64,000 nucleotides of DNA from Stramonita haemastoma (Eukaryota; Mollusca; Gastropoda; Neogastropoda; Muricidae), in NCBI GenBank assembly GCA_030674155.1, contig CM060318.1:73533771-73597770 (forward strand), read 5' to 3'. The position numbers were made by a program, and so were the translations under genes. Of the stretch, positions 12,403-22,829 are shown piece after piece (within the stretch, counting starts at the first letter, position 1; each line of letters opens with the position of its first letter). The notes under the pieces are model-generated. The model was not told the DNA's origin and ran no database searches. It saw nothing but the letters and a program-made list of their open reading frames with translations.

Positions 12403-12522
12403 GCAGGTGTTCGTACCGCAGGTGTGCGCAGAACAGGTGTGCACAGAGCAGGTGTCCATATAGCAGGTGTGCACACAGCAGGTGTGTACATAGCAGGTGT
12501 TCATATAGTAGGTGCCCAGGCA
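12403..12522 (+). repeat. 15-bp minisatellite, eight units
   Basis: Eight successive 15-base units of the type GCAGGTGTGCACATA with no length change. Because 15 is a multiple of three, each open frame shows a five-residue periodicity (for example RCxxS on the plus strand). No start context, splice signal or flanking coding sequence supports translation. Confidence 0.9.
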
Positions 12523-14378
12523 CGTGGTGCTTCTCCATAGGGATGCCCTGCCCATCAAAGTTGAAACTTGATGCGTCTGGATTCATTGCTGATGGAGATG
12601 GCACACTTTTGGATTGTTAATGGAATCTGTCACAGGATTCCAAATATGGAGCAAAGTGCTCGTATGTAGGGTAATGTCTAAGACCCGCATCCATAGAGAG
12701 GGAAAGGGAGGATAAGGGCATTGTACACTTTCAGCTTCATTGATAGAGGCAAGTCGTGGTGGTTTAACTCTCTTTTTGAAGCATCCCCAGAACCTGGCTT
12801 GTTGTGCCAACTTGAGCATTTGTTCACATCATTTTTTTTTAACCAAGGGTCCATCATAGTAGAGGCTGACTAAAAAGACTCAGACACAGAGTTTGTAGGC
12901 ATATAATAACCAGAATACTTAGAGAGACTGTACCAGATTCCGCATTTTTAATTGCTCAAAATGATGTTCCAAAGGCAACTGATTTCTTCTGAGATATACA
13001 TGATTTCTTTCATATTGGCTAAAGGTATGCATTAGCATGAAAGGGCATACATGTACATAAAATCATAGCTTCATTGGTTTCTTACTTACTATGTCTGTTT
13101 TCATGTTTTGAGACTTTAAATGCCAGGAAAGCTGTTGGGGTAAATATGATCTTGAAATAAAAGCGGCATCTTTCAAGAAATCCAAAACAAAATCCACAAC
13201 CATGCAATTGTTTGTTAATCTGCACGTAGCCTTACCCCTGACCATTCTTTTTTCTTCTTCTTTTTTGCCCTCACCCAAATATTATAGCTTCTTCTTCCCC
13301 ATCATCTAAAACTCCTCCTCCCCTCTCCCCTTTTTCTCTTTTATCCAGTTTATTCTTGATTTCAGTTGATTCTTTTCTTTTGTAAACAGATTGACTTTAA
13401 CTACTATATTTGTTTCTTTTCACAAGTGGGATTTTATAGATGTATGACTATCCATCCTTTTCTTCACATCGCTTTTTTTTTTTTCTTCTACCCATTCAGG
13501 AAAAGTGTGCTGGGTATTTGCACGCTTTCATAACTCACAGAACAGTGATGTGGATTACAAGATATGTCATGAACACATTGATGCTTCGTTTACAGGGTTA
13601 AAAGTATTTGCAGTCGAGTTGATTTGGGCAGTTGTAAAAATCTCCATCTTTGAATCATAGGGTGTGGGGGATGCTAAGATTTCAGCCACATGTCTCTCTG
13701 ACTTTGAGACACAAGCGAAGCATTCCAACTGGCAAGAGCTTTCATGTCCATTATTCAAACCTCTGCTATTTTCATCTTTTTTTTTCTTCACTGTTTTTCC
13801 TTCTCAGTAACATTTTTGCTCTTGATTGTTTTGGGGGGTTGTTTTCTCTTTTTTTCTTTTTTTTTTGGGGGGGGAGATGAAAGGTTATAGCTGTTTTAAT
13901 ATGATGTATCCCCCCCCCCCCCCCATCCATGCAATAAAAGTAAATGACAGGTGAGTTGTTTTATGTCATTGATTTTTTTCTTTCTGCTTTTCATTAAGTT
14001 GTATTTTCTTTTGTGAACATTTTTTCTAAAGTGAATGGGGTTTTGGGGGGGATTTTTTTAAACAAATAAATTCTTATTCATTCTGTCAATATTCCGAATC
14101 AGACGCATGTTTTGTCATCTGTTTTGAAACTCATCACTTTTTTTTTTTTTTAGAAACTTGAAGAGCAACTAAGCTTTGTGAATCCTTTGTTTATTTGGGG
14201 TTGTTTTTTTTTAATCTTTGCTGGGGGGTTTTCCTTGTCTTGTACAGTTGTGTATGCTGAGAACTGATTTGACTGTTGTTATCAATAAACATTTGTTATA
14301 ATAACAACTGCAGAAGTATTGCTTATATATTGTGTGAGTGTGCCTAGTGAGTGCTCTGATTGTTTTTCTAATTCATTC

Positions 14379-14470
14379 CTTGGCTAGAGCTCCAAGGTTC
14401 ACCATGGGTGAGATTTTGGGTATGAAACCTCTGTTGCACACCATTAAGGTAGCTGCATTCCGTCTTCTGA
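14379..14470 (-). repeat. Retroposon tail E copy
   Basis: Well-preserved copy: GGCTAGAGCTCCAAGGTTCA, then CATGGGTGAGATTTTGG and ACCATTAAGGTAGCTGCATT, ending CCGTCTTCTGA. Confidence 0.75.
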
Positions 14471-14595
14471 ATTATAACATCAGTGGTTCATGACCATGCT
14501 GAGAAGCAAATGCTGTGTAAAAAAAAAAAAAAAAAAAAAGGTTGTATGCAATAAACAAAAAAGATACTGCTGTGTATATTTATTTATTTTATTTT

Positions 14596-14690
14596 ATTTT
14601 ATTTATTCTTTTATTTCAAGGATAATGGAATAAGCACTTATATGCTTTTTTTTACATCCAGTCCCCATGTGTATGGCAGGGTTTAGGCAG
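14596..14690 (-). repeat. SINE-A1 3' end, truncated
   Basis: Reverse copy of the A1 tail: TTATTCTTTTAT, GATAATGGAATAAGCACTTA, TGCTTTTTTTTACATCCAGT, CCCCATGTGTATG. The AAGCA...TGCTT hairpin region is recognisable. Confidence 0.65.
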
Positions 14691-14886
14691 AAGAAATGAA
14701 TTCCTTTTAATGTTTGGAGATCTACCGCTCTCCAGGATTGGGAGTGTAGTTTGTTGTTGTACCTCCATGCCATGTTTATGTGGGTGTTCTCTTGATGGGG
14801 AAAAGGAGCAGGGGTGGGCATAGATGTGGACAACCAGGCAGTTCAGTACTGGCAAAATTAGTACTGAGCATCCACCCACCAAGAGA

Positions 14887-15450
14887 GGTCACAGGCTGGA
14901 CTAGGGTCATGGGTGCAGGAAGGCCAAGTGGCCTAGTGCCTTGCACTCATTATCTGAAGGCCAGGGATCGAACCACCGTGGAGACACCTGTTAAACATAT
15001 TCTGCATCCTCCAGATCCACCCAGAGGGTCACAGGCTAGACTGGTCATGGGGGCTGGAAGGCCTAGTGGTTAGAGCCTTGCCCTCATTATCTGAAGGTCC
15101 TCTGAAGTCGGAGTATGGCTGCTTATATATGGCGAGGTACTTGAAAACAATCATACATGCAAACTTCTCATTCAGTATGCAATTTCAATCTTACAGTGAT
15201 TCCCAGGTGAAATGAGTGAGTCAGAGTGCACATTCTGGGTGACCCCCAGAGTGTTAAGCTGGGAACACACCACAACAACTTTTATCTGAAGGCCAGGGAT
15301 CCAGCCACCATGGAGACACCTGTTAAACTTACACTTGGCATCCTCCACCCAGAGGGTCACAGGCTAGACTGGGGTCAAGGGCGGGCAGCTTGGTGGTTAG
15401 AGCATTGCACTCATCTGAAGGCCAGCGATCAATCCGCCATGGAGGCACCT
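14887..15450 (+). repeat. Tandem array of SINE tRNA-head units (~135 bp)
   Basis: Units start GTCACAGGCTAGACTGGGGT, continue GGCCTAGTGGTTAGAG (A-box-like) and CAGGGATCGAACC (matches the loose B-box GWTCRANNC), and end CACCTGTTAAAC plus CATCCTCCACCCAGAGG. Starts lie at 14887, 15018 and 15355. The second unit is split by an insertion at 15098-15281. The same head type occurs in reverse in the SINE at 58265-58575. Confidence 0.65.
15098..15281 (+). mobile_element. Element F (SINE tail variant) inserted in the head array
   Basis: 184-base insert starting TCCTCTGAAGTCGGAGTATG and ending near GTGTTAAGCTGGGAACACAC. It is flanked by the 11-base direct repeat TTATCTGAAGG at 15087-15097 and 15282-15292. 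The same unit recurs at 39751-39925 (+) and 27828-27995 (-), with part copies at 33930 and 44717. Confidence 0.7.
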
Positions 15451-15485
15451 GTTTAGGGAAATTTACCCTTGAGTTAACATCAGTG

Positions 15486-15776
15486 CGGCCGCCGCTGTAG
15501 TCTAGTGGTTAGGGCATTGGACTCGTAATCTAAAGGTTGCGGGTTCGATCCCAGCTTTCGGCTATGGCGTTGTGCCCTTGGAAAAGGCACTTTACGGCTA
15601 TTTTCTCACCCCACCCAGGTGTAAAAGGGTACCAACCTTGTGTTGGGGGTTAACCTTGCGATAGACTGGCGTCCTATCCAGGGGGAGTCTATGACTCTCA
15701 GTCGCTTAACGCCACAGAAACCGGGATAAGCACCGGCCTGATGAGCCTTAGGCTCGGGACAGACTTGAACTAAACG
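15486..15776 (+). mobile_element. tRNA-derived SINE-B, complete with target duplication
   Basis: 291-base SINE flanked by the 10-base direct repeat AACATCAGTG at 15476-15485 and 15777-15786. The tRNA-like head has A box TAGTCTAGTGG (15498-15508) and B box GGTTCGATCC (15542-15551), with an anticodon-loop-like CTCGTAA between. The body includes CACCCAGGTGTAAAAGGGTA, a module also seen as CACCCAGCTGTAAATGGGTA in SINE-D. It ends in GACTTGAACTAAACG without a poly(A). Transcribed by RNA polymerase III in the known families; it encodes no protein. Confidence 0.85.
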
Positions 15777-15830
15777 AACATCAGTGCTGACTCTACTGGA
15801 CCAAAAGTCCTTCCGATGAGACTATGATCT

Positions 15831-16095
15831 ACTCCGCATTGGGCACAACAGACTAAACCACCATATGTCTACAAAGCTGAAACTTGCTCCTTCCCCCTGT
15901 GTGCCTGTGGTAAAGAAAGCCAGACAGGCGAGCACATCCTTCAGTGGTTTACGCTGTTCAGTGACCTGAGGAAGAAAGTGTGGCCGACAGAGATAACCCT
16001 ACGGACCAAACTGTATGGCCCACGAGAGGAGCTGGAAAGGACATGCCATTATTTTTCCCATACACATCTGACGGTGTAAAGCGAACGAGAGAAGA
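15831..16095 (+). pseudogene. 5'-truncated LINE, reverse transcriptase C-terminus
   Basis: Insert flanked by the 12-base direct repeat AGACTATGATCT (15819-15830 and 16096-16107). It reads GHNRLNHHMSTKLKLAPSP, a frameshift near 15895, then LCACGKESQTGEHILQWF, LRKKVWP, LYGPREELERT and stop TAA at 16077-16079. The Cys-x-Cys...His...(Cys) region and LYG...EEL ending are typical of the C-terminal knuckle of many non-LTR retrotransposons. In the usual His-x-x-Leu-Gln-x-Cys the final Cys is Trp here. The sequence stops a few bases after the TAA in GAACGAGAGAAG, so it is a dead 3' fragment. Confidence 0.8.
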
Positions 16096-16727
16096 AGACT
16101 ATGATCTGAAGTCCCGTGTGCAAACGCATACAAGACATTTTGTGCTCACATGAAAAACCTCATCAGCCTTTGGAAAGAGTAGGCCATTGTGTGCTGGTAG
16201 GAATGGATGACAAAATTTTAAAAGCACGTGATTATATGTGTTGTGTTTAGGCGCCATCCCTGAAGTCGGAATGTGGCTGCCTAATGATAGGTCGGAACGG
16301 TTGCAGATCTGCAAAACCTCACCCTGGGTGAGCATCGAGGCTCTGGTCAAGGAACTAAAAAAAAAAATAAAAAAAAGACTGGTCATGAACCGCTTTGAAG
16401 TCGGAATGTGTCTGCTGAGGCCAGCAAGTACTACAATTATCATGCATGTAAAAGTGTTGATGACTCTCCATTAAAATGACCCAGCATCCCTGTAGGACCT
16501 CCTCCCTTCGTGGGGCCTAAAGTTGATATTGCCCTGTAGACCTCATGCTTCCTAAAACTGGAACAGAATAAGCTTTGTTGTAATGATGGGCCCCAAAGGT
16601 GGCATTGGAACAACAGCCTTGGGGACAATCACGAGACCATGCAACTATAAGAATTGTGTAGATAATCTTTGATGACAGTTATTTGTGAAGTGTTTGTTGT
16701 ACATTTGTTGTTGGATTTTTTTTTTCG

Positions 16728-16828
16728 TTCCTCATCTTGAACACTGAGGTTCACCAATGGTGAGGTTTTGTGTATGCGACTGTTTATTCTCCTCCACCAT
16801 TAATGTAGCTGCATTCCAACTTCAGGGA
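16728..16828 (-). repeat. Retroposon tail E copy
   Basis: Reverse copy: GAGGTTCACCAATGGTGAGG, GTATGCGACTGTTTATTC, CACCATTAATGTAGCTGCAT and TTCAGGGAT. Confidence 0.7.
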
Positions 16829-16884
16829 TTGTTGTGCAGTTGATTTTTAGTTTCCACCTCACTTCCTGTGCTCTGACTTTGAGA

Positions 16885-17131
16885 ATGTAGCCTATGCTGG
16901 GCATGTTATGTTTCGGTAACCCACCGAACGCCTACATGAATTACGGGATCTTTAACGTACCCAATTCATCTTCTGCATGTGGAAATTAAGGTACTGGCAG
17001 GTCTGTACTTGAAGTTGATCTAAGAGATCGCCACCCTTAATTCACCAGACGCCGCCGAGATTCGAACACAGGACTTCATGGACCCATGGGACTGAAGTCA
17101 AACGGTCTTAACCACTTGACTATACCGTCCA
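16885..17131 (-). mobile_element. tRNA-derived SINE-C
   Basis: Read on the minus strand it starts GACGGTATAGTCAAGTGGTT (A box TAGTCAAGTGG) and has B box GTTCGAATC about 60 bases later. The body has GGGTACGTTAAAGATCCCGT and TTCGGTGGGTTACC. A more decayed relative lies at 36200-36660. No clear target duplication was found. Confidence 0.75.
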
Positions 17132-17287
17132 TGAAGGTGAGGATTTAATTCTGGGCCTCCCAGTTTACAGGGGGATTTGAAACATCCCCCGCGAAGTGTC
17201 TTTGCCTTCACTGCACTTCAGGTATGCCCTCTGCTTGAGGGCTTCTGGCCACAGCCACGATACCCTTTCCAATTATTACCCCTTTTT

Positions 17288-17345
17288 CCTATGCCCCTTT
17301 CCTCTTCCCCGTTGTGACAATCAATCAATCATTCAATCAATCAAT
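17288..17345. repeat. (AATC)n microsatellite
   Basis: About ten CAAT/AATC units with one interruption, of the kind left at non-LTR retroposon 3' ends. Confidence 0.85.
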
Positions 17346-17460
17346 CAATCAATTTAATTCAGTTTTTTAATATTTATTTTTATTTTATACCACTTTATGT
17401 CACAGCAGATTTCTCTGCGTGAAATTCGGGCTGCTCTCCCCGGGGAGAGCGCGTCGCCAC

Positions 17461-17820
17461 AAGTGCAGCGCCTACCCTCCCCCCCCCCCCCCCCCCCCCC
17501 CCCTCAGGGATGGTGTCTAAACACGACACCTGTGTGCATGCTGGTTTTACATATATATATATAATTTTGTCATCCGCTCCTACCGGCACACGATGGCCTG
17601 CTCTTTTGAAAGGCGGAACGGGATTTTAACGTGTGCGCAAGATGTTCTGCGTGCGTTCGCACACGGGACCTCGGTTTATAGTCTCATCCGAATGACTTTG
17701 ACATTCAGTTCGATTTTTTCGTCAAACTGGGAAAAAAGGGCAAGCTGGGTACGAACCCAGAAACTCGCGGTTTACATATTGGCAGGCGACGTCTTAACCA
17801 TCCTGCCACCGTCCTTCCTT
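17461..17820 (-). mobile_element. SINE-A copy near full length, A2-type body
   Basis: Begins at a long C tract (17470-17503). Then come the A2 junction GGGATGGTGTCTAAACACGA, a short (TA)n expansion, CCGGCACACGATGGCCTGCT, GTGTGCGCAAGATGTTCTGC and GCACACGGGACCTCGG. The reverse tRNA head sits at about 17745-17815 (GTACGAACCCAG = B box in reverse, CTTAACCATCCTGCC = A-box side). Unit E itself is missing to the left. Confidence 0.75.
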
Positions 17821-17879
17821 GCAGGCCATAAGACCCATATGAAGACAGAATATGAAAAACAATCATGGATCAATCAAGG

Positions 17880-18230
17880 TGATATAGTACAATAAGCACC
17901 GCAGTCTTTTGTTGCATGCACCAAAAGACTATATGTCTCTGATTTTAAGACATTCAATTACATAAACTGCCAAGTTCACAATCAATTTGTCAGAAGGGTT
18001 TACAGCATCTGAACCTTAAAGCCTGATGGAAACCTGTGATAATAAAGGGGAATATTACTCTTACGCAAAGTTGCATATCTTGGGCATACGAGCAAAAAGT
18101 GACACAACTCTTCAATGGCAGATCCATCACACAGAACACAATAGGGATGTCTGGGTGTTTTCTTATAACGTGGGATTCCTTTCAGTGGCAGTGTATTACT
18201 TCTTGATAAGCATAGTACACAGCTTCCTCG

Positions 18231-18233
<3 letters not shown>
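17880..18233. other. Gene-free stretch
   Basis: About 350 bases between a SINE and a microsatellite; no coding, RNA or repeat signal recognised. Confidence 0.5.
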
Positions 18234-18286
<53 letters not shown>

Positions 18287-18310
18287 TGTGTGGTGTGTGT
18301 GTTGGTGGGG
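18234..18310. repeat. (GT)n microsatellite
   Basis: GT tract with GG interruptions. Confidence 0.95.
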
Positions 18311-18499
18311 GGAGGGCTTGTTTGTTTAGTTAGGGGGAGGCTTAAGTCTGTTTAAAGGACCTCCCTGTACACTTTGCAATGTTGCTTGCCCACTGGTTTT
18401 TTTCCTGTCTATCCTTTCGTCACATTTTCTCAACAGTTCCCCAGAGGATAGGTTTAATAGGCCACTGGATCTTGTAATGTGACCATATCAACATAATTT

Positions 18500-18895
18500 G
18501 CCAGGTTCATAACTGATGTAAGTAGATATCTGCGTAGACTTAATATGCTGTCTCATAGCTGGGCACACCAGTTCATTGGTGATGATGTTCAGTGTAGCTG
18601 CTCATGTCTAGCATCTTGCAAAACACCCATCTTCATGTCTTGGATTCTGCTTTCTAGCTCTGCAGTCAGCAGCTATGTCTCTCATATGCACACAGGAACA
18701 TGAAATCTACCATTGCACGCAGAGATAAATCTTGTGTTTTTTAGAGATGTTCTTGTCCTTCCACACAGGCTTCAGTGTGGACATCACTGTCATTGCTTTC
18801 GCTGCCCTCGAAATGCTCTATGGGCTGGTGCTTAACTGCTGCTGATGGATCCCAGGTACGTGCACTGTTGAACAGTGGATAGTTTAGTCCATGGA
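18500..18895 (-). pseudogene. Decayed RTE-like reverse transcriptase C-terminal region
   Basis: The minus strand, in shifting frames, gives TYLGSI, LKPVWKDKNIS.KHKI, AELESRIQDMKM and a degraded LNIITNE. These fall in the order of the RTE-type RT thumb and C-terminal region (YLGS, a WK.KNIS..K segment, TAELE.RIQ, H.TNEE). The intact LINE at 50147-53484 has the matching YLGSI, TAELERRIQAFE and HKTNN. Several stops and shifts make this a pseudogene; both ends are indistinct. Confidence 0.65.
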
Positions 18896-18956
18896 CATTG
18901 ACCTCGGTAGGGGGGGGGGGGGGGGTAGACGACCTTCAGCTGGGTCTTCTCTGCAC

Positions 18957-19215
18957 CCAGTAGTAGTAGTAGGCACCCATCAGTCTCGGAAGACTATGGA
19001 GTTGCGCTCTAGTCTTTAGAGCGCAAAGCCTGGGTAAGTAAGTATGGAGGGCAAACTGTTACCCATGCAGCAGACCTCCCCCCTTCCCCCTCTCCACGCC
19101 ACTGGAATGATCCATTGGAAAGGCAATGACCGATACGAATGATTCCAGTACCGTCGCAGGAGCCACCAGAACGTTGCCATATACAGCACCCACTTCCAAG
19201 CTATCCAGGTGATCA
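18957..19215 (+). repeat. Interspersed element G, copy 1
   Basis: Starts with TAG trinucleotides, then GGCACCCATCAGTCTCGGAA, GTTGCGCTCTAGTCTTTAGA, CACTGGAATGATCCATTGGA and CGTCGCAGGAGCCACCAGAA. A near-identical copy in the same orientation lies at 34738-34960 in the C1q gene intron. No Pol III boxes or coding frame are shared by both, so the family is unassigned. Confidence 0.8.
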
Positions 19216-19468
19216 ATGTCGTAATGGTTACAGTAGAAGAAGGCAGCAAAGCGAGACCCTTTAAAACAGCTGAGTTATTCACAGCACAAGTAGAGCAAGT
19301 TCTGCTGGGTGACATGGATGACTGAGAATGCTCAGCATTTCCTTGTGAATGGAACAGCCGTTCACAAATCATTAACGAGAGTGACAGCTGTGAGACCGCA
19401 TAAAGTGTTCCATCCATAGTTCTTAAAACAAATCATTCTAATTGTTCTCAATGGGCAATATAACCGCC

Positions 19469-19664
<196 letters not shown>

Positions 19665-19795
19665 CAAAGAGAATGATAGAAAGAGAGGAAATTTCTTGCA
19701 CAGAATTTCCAGAGGATGGGGATGCTAAACAGACTGAAAGAGCTCCCCCATCCCCACCCCCGCCCCCAGCATTCTCAACGGGAGTATAGATGATT
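19665..19795 (+). repeat. Element H, 3' part
   Basis: GATAGAAAGAGAGGAAATTT, CTTGCACAGAATTTCCAGAG, GATGGGGATGC, then a C-rich arm CATCCCCAC. The left part is replaced by the (GA)n tract. Confidence 0.65.
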
Positions 19796-20019
19796 ATAAA
19801 TATAGACAAAATCAAGCAAGCAGAAAGCTTACACAATTAACAACTGAGATCTATCAGTAGCAAGCCTTTGAAGGAATAGAGAGCAGTTAACGGAGTCTGG
19901 GTGAAACACGACACCCTGATGATAATGATGTGCTAGGGCATCGATTGATTGCTTAGGTTTTGTCACTGCACGGATAGATCCACCCCAAAGGGCTGCTGGG
20001 CAGGGCCAGAATAGCTCAT

Positions 20020-20095
20020 CGGTTATATCACTGAGCTTGTGATCTGACTGGATAATAATTGCTGGAGGGCGCGGGTTCGTGTCTCCACTAAGGAA
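20020..20095 (+). repeat. tRNA-like SINE head, isolated
   Basis: CAGAATAGCTCATCGGTTAT resembles an A-box arm. GGCGCGGGTTCGTGTCTCC is placed about 55 bases later like a decayed B box. No body could be assigned. Confidence 0.4.
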
Positions 20096-20187
20096 TCCGT
20101 TTGTAGGGAGAGAGATAACACTGCTTCCATATCTATTAGTCCTTAAGTGTCCATGTGCAGAAACTATAAACTGACGTTCAGTTTGTG

Positions 20188-20189
<2 letters not shown>

Positions 20190-20268
<79 letters not shown>

Positions 20269-20303
20269 GCGCGCGCGCGCGTGCGCGCGCGCACGCGCAC
20301 GCA

Positions 20304-20376
<73 letters not shown>
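20190..20376. repeat. (CA)n(CGCA)n(CG)n compound microsatellite
   Basis: About 187 bases of unbroken purine-pyrimidine alternation: CA flanks, CGCA units from 20238 and a CG-rich core near 20265-20300. CG/CA alternation of this length is the classic sequence type able to adopt Z-DNA. Confidence 0.95.
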
Positions 20377-20379
<3 letters not shown>

Positions 20380-20404
20380 AAAAACTCACACATCTTTTTT
20401 CTTT

Positions 20405-20520
20405 CTTTTTTTCTTTTATATCGAGAATTATGAAATAAGCAATTATACGCTTTTTACATCCAGTCCCCGTGTGTATGCAGTTTTGTCAATGTCATCTGTT
20501 CCCACCAGCACAGTTCGAGT
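20405..20520 (-). repeat. SINE-A1 3' end, truncated
   Basis: TTTTATATCGAGAATTATGA, AATAAGCAATTATACGCTTT, ACATCCAGTCCCCGTGTGTA, GTCATCTGTTCCCACCAGCA in reverse. The hairpin here is AAGC/GCTT. Confidence 0.75.
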
Positions 20521-21224
20521 AGGTCGGGTAGAGCCGGTGGTATGGAGGATGTGCCTGCCCAGCATGCACTCTACGCCTGGCCAGGGATGGGCTCCTCAAG
20601 GCTGAACTTGCCGAAGACTGTGTGCCTGGAAAAACAACAACACCAACAACAACTTAGGGCAGTGACCCAACGACTCCTGGTGGACTGAAGGGAAAAGTCA
20701 GTCAACAGGGCCATTGGATACTCCAGTGTCTCTGATACAGGGGTTTCGCCTATGGGCCATATGATTGGCAAATTGTCTCATGTGATCTTCTGATGGTCCC
20801 AAATGTCCACAGTATCAGTTTCTTGTTTTTAATCATGGTACTGGACCATCCCAATGCATAACCCACGTTTGATCTGGTTTCTTGTTTTGTTTTTCTTTTT
20901 AATCATGATTGTTTCTTTTTTCTTCTTCTATTTTTAAAAATTTGCTAATCAGTTTCTCTTGTTAATGTTTAAGACACCAGCTCTGGTCAAACCTAACTAT
21001 CAAGCTATAAGGCTGTCTTGATCACCTCATCTATCGAACAATGAACACCCTAAAGTCTGTAACTCCCATAGTTGTGTTAAAAAAAAAAAAAAGAACGTTG
21101 TGAACTCTATGGACACTGCGAGCTGTCAATAAAAAGGCAACGGCTAGGTTGACTGGTGGGGGAACTGTGGGTTTAGGAGGTAGGGGAGGTAAAAGAGATG
21201 CAAGAAAGTGTAAAGCCATCTGAT

Positions 21225-21227
<3 letters not shown>
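20521..21227. other. Gene-free stretch, unidentified
   Basis: About 700 bases of mixed composition, including an (AAC)-rich run near 20633. No family recognised and no open frame with coding character. Confidence 0.5.

Positions 21228-21298
<71 letters not shown>
21228..21298. repeat. (GA)n microsatellite
   Basis: Pure GA of about 70 bases. Confidence 0.95.
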
Positions 21299-21299
<1 letters not shown>

Positions 21300-21740
21300 T
21301 GAAAGACAGCTAAATCTGAAACACCTTGGAAAGAAACACTAGCGCTTTGACAGCTATAACAGCAGGCAATAAAGGGACGGGAACGTTTTGATGTTTCCTC
21401 TTTCCATTCCCTCAGAACGAGTGACAGGGAGAAAGAAAGAAGGAGGGAGGGGGGGGGGGAGCAGATCGTTGGTAGGCTGGGCACATCCTGGAGACATCCC
21501 CAAGATACCTCCAATAAACTGTCATCATTCTGACCCAGACGACTGTTCCTATAGCAACCCAGTCGCCAATATCTAGAGAACTGAACGGTTTTGTTGCTTT
21601 GAATTTTTTTCGGAAAGAATTGAGCAATTTTATTTGTTCAGTCTAAACCCTAATAACTATGAGTACATGAGCAGCAAGGGCAATAGTTCTGTAGACCTAA
21701 CATAAAAATGGGGAAGAGGGGAGAGATAATTCATATTTAC
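21299..21740. other. Gene-free stretch
   Basis: About 440 bases with a short G tract near 21450; nothing recognised. Confidence 0.5.
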
Positions 21741-21926
<186 letters not shown>

Positions 21927-22134
21927 TATAGTGCTTTGCCTCTAACCTTCAATTGAACATAACTCCATTGCAAGCCTTCAGTTGAATACAATTCCATTGC
22001 TAATGGAGTACAACATTGCATAATGGTTGATAAAAGTTAATTTTGTTAAGGCAAAGTAGAACATGATACCCATGATACATCAGTCTATGTGTCAATATCA
22101 GCACACGATGCACCAGCTCGATTCCCCTGAAACT

Positions 22135-22202
<68 letters not shown>
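22135..22202. repeat. (CT)n microsatellite
   Basis: CT tract with one CC interruption. Confidence 0.95.
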
Positions 22203-22205
<3 letters not shown>

Positions 22206-22829
22206 CCTGCCCTGTCCGCCCACGCTGTTATCCCACCGTTCTCTTTTTTATTTGCCCGCGTCAGAAAGAAACGTCAGAAGACAGCCAGGAAACGTGATAA
22301 GAGCTTCAAAGAAGCGAGGGGAGGAGATCGTTCAACGGTTTTACAGCCCCCTAGTCTATCACCGGCTCCCAATTCCCCGCCACGTGCGTTGCCGAGAGAC
22401 GACTGGCTGGTCCAAGAAGACAATAAGTAATTGGATTTTCCTCCTCTCCCAGTACAGCTGCGGAACTGTAGAATCAGCGCGGGACACCAGTTAATGACGA
22501 GGTGGATTAAATTGCGAGCGTCTTCTGTCGTCGACAGTCCTGGTAATCATCTCCTCAAGTGATGGCGGAGAGAGCGCTGCCAACTTTCTGCCTGCCTTCT
22601 TCTCTGCTGCCCAGGTCCTGACAGACTGGTTCTAAAGGCTAAATCAATCGGCCATACACCTCCGCCAGATTTACACTGCTGTTGAAGGCCTTGAAGAGAA
22701 GAGCATAGCCGAAAAACAACAACAGAAAGAAGTTAATGGATTATTGCCGTGAGTAAGGCAGGATCTGTCTGTGAGTGAAAGTAGGCCTACCTCTGAACTG
22801 CTGACAAATTATCACGTTTGATTGCAAAG
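22203..22829 (+). other. Possible non-coding first exon
   Basis: GC content rises abruptly after the CT tract, with CpG-containing sequence and CACGTG at 22381. It drops again after CAAAG|GTATGT, a consensus donor at 22829/22830 followed by a T-rich intron-like stretch. No long open frame fits. The next known plus-strand coding exon (34501) begins at an acceptor and so needs an upstream 5' UTR exon. Linking the two is only a guess across 11.7 kb. Confidence 0.3.

Larger units (their letters stand above)
5485..14380 (+). other. Long AT-rich 3' UTR-like or intergenic DNA
   Basis: About 9 kb with no supported exon. Composition is uniformly T/A-rich with many short homopolymers. It contains retroposon tails (7141, 7773), microsatellites, two minisatellites (11096, 12403) and AATAAA hexamers at 6273, 9053, 13933 and 14284. 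The last could close a very long 3' UTR of the gene to the left. Confidence 0.5.
15385..16365 (+). mobile_element. SINE-A (A2 tail), interrupted twice
   Basis: tRNA-type head (15385-15450), body (GAGTTAACATCAGTGCTGAC, TTCCGATGAGACT, CCGTGTGCAAACGCATACAA, AGAGTAGGCCATTGTGTGCT) and the A2 tail (TTTAGGCGCCATCCCTGAAG, then unit E at 16255-16362). Two younger elements split it at 15486-15776 and 15831-16095, each with its own target duplication. Removing them leaves a continuous SINE. Confidence 0.75.

Noticed and set aside
14887..15450. CRISPR-like array
   Set aside because: Animal DNA, units of about 135 bases with tRNA-like boxes and no short repeats with unique equal spacers.
19829..20374. 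181-codon minus-strand frame
   Set aside because: Half is microsatellite and the other half has no coding character.
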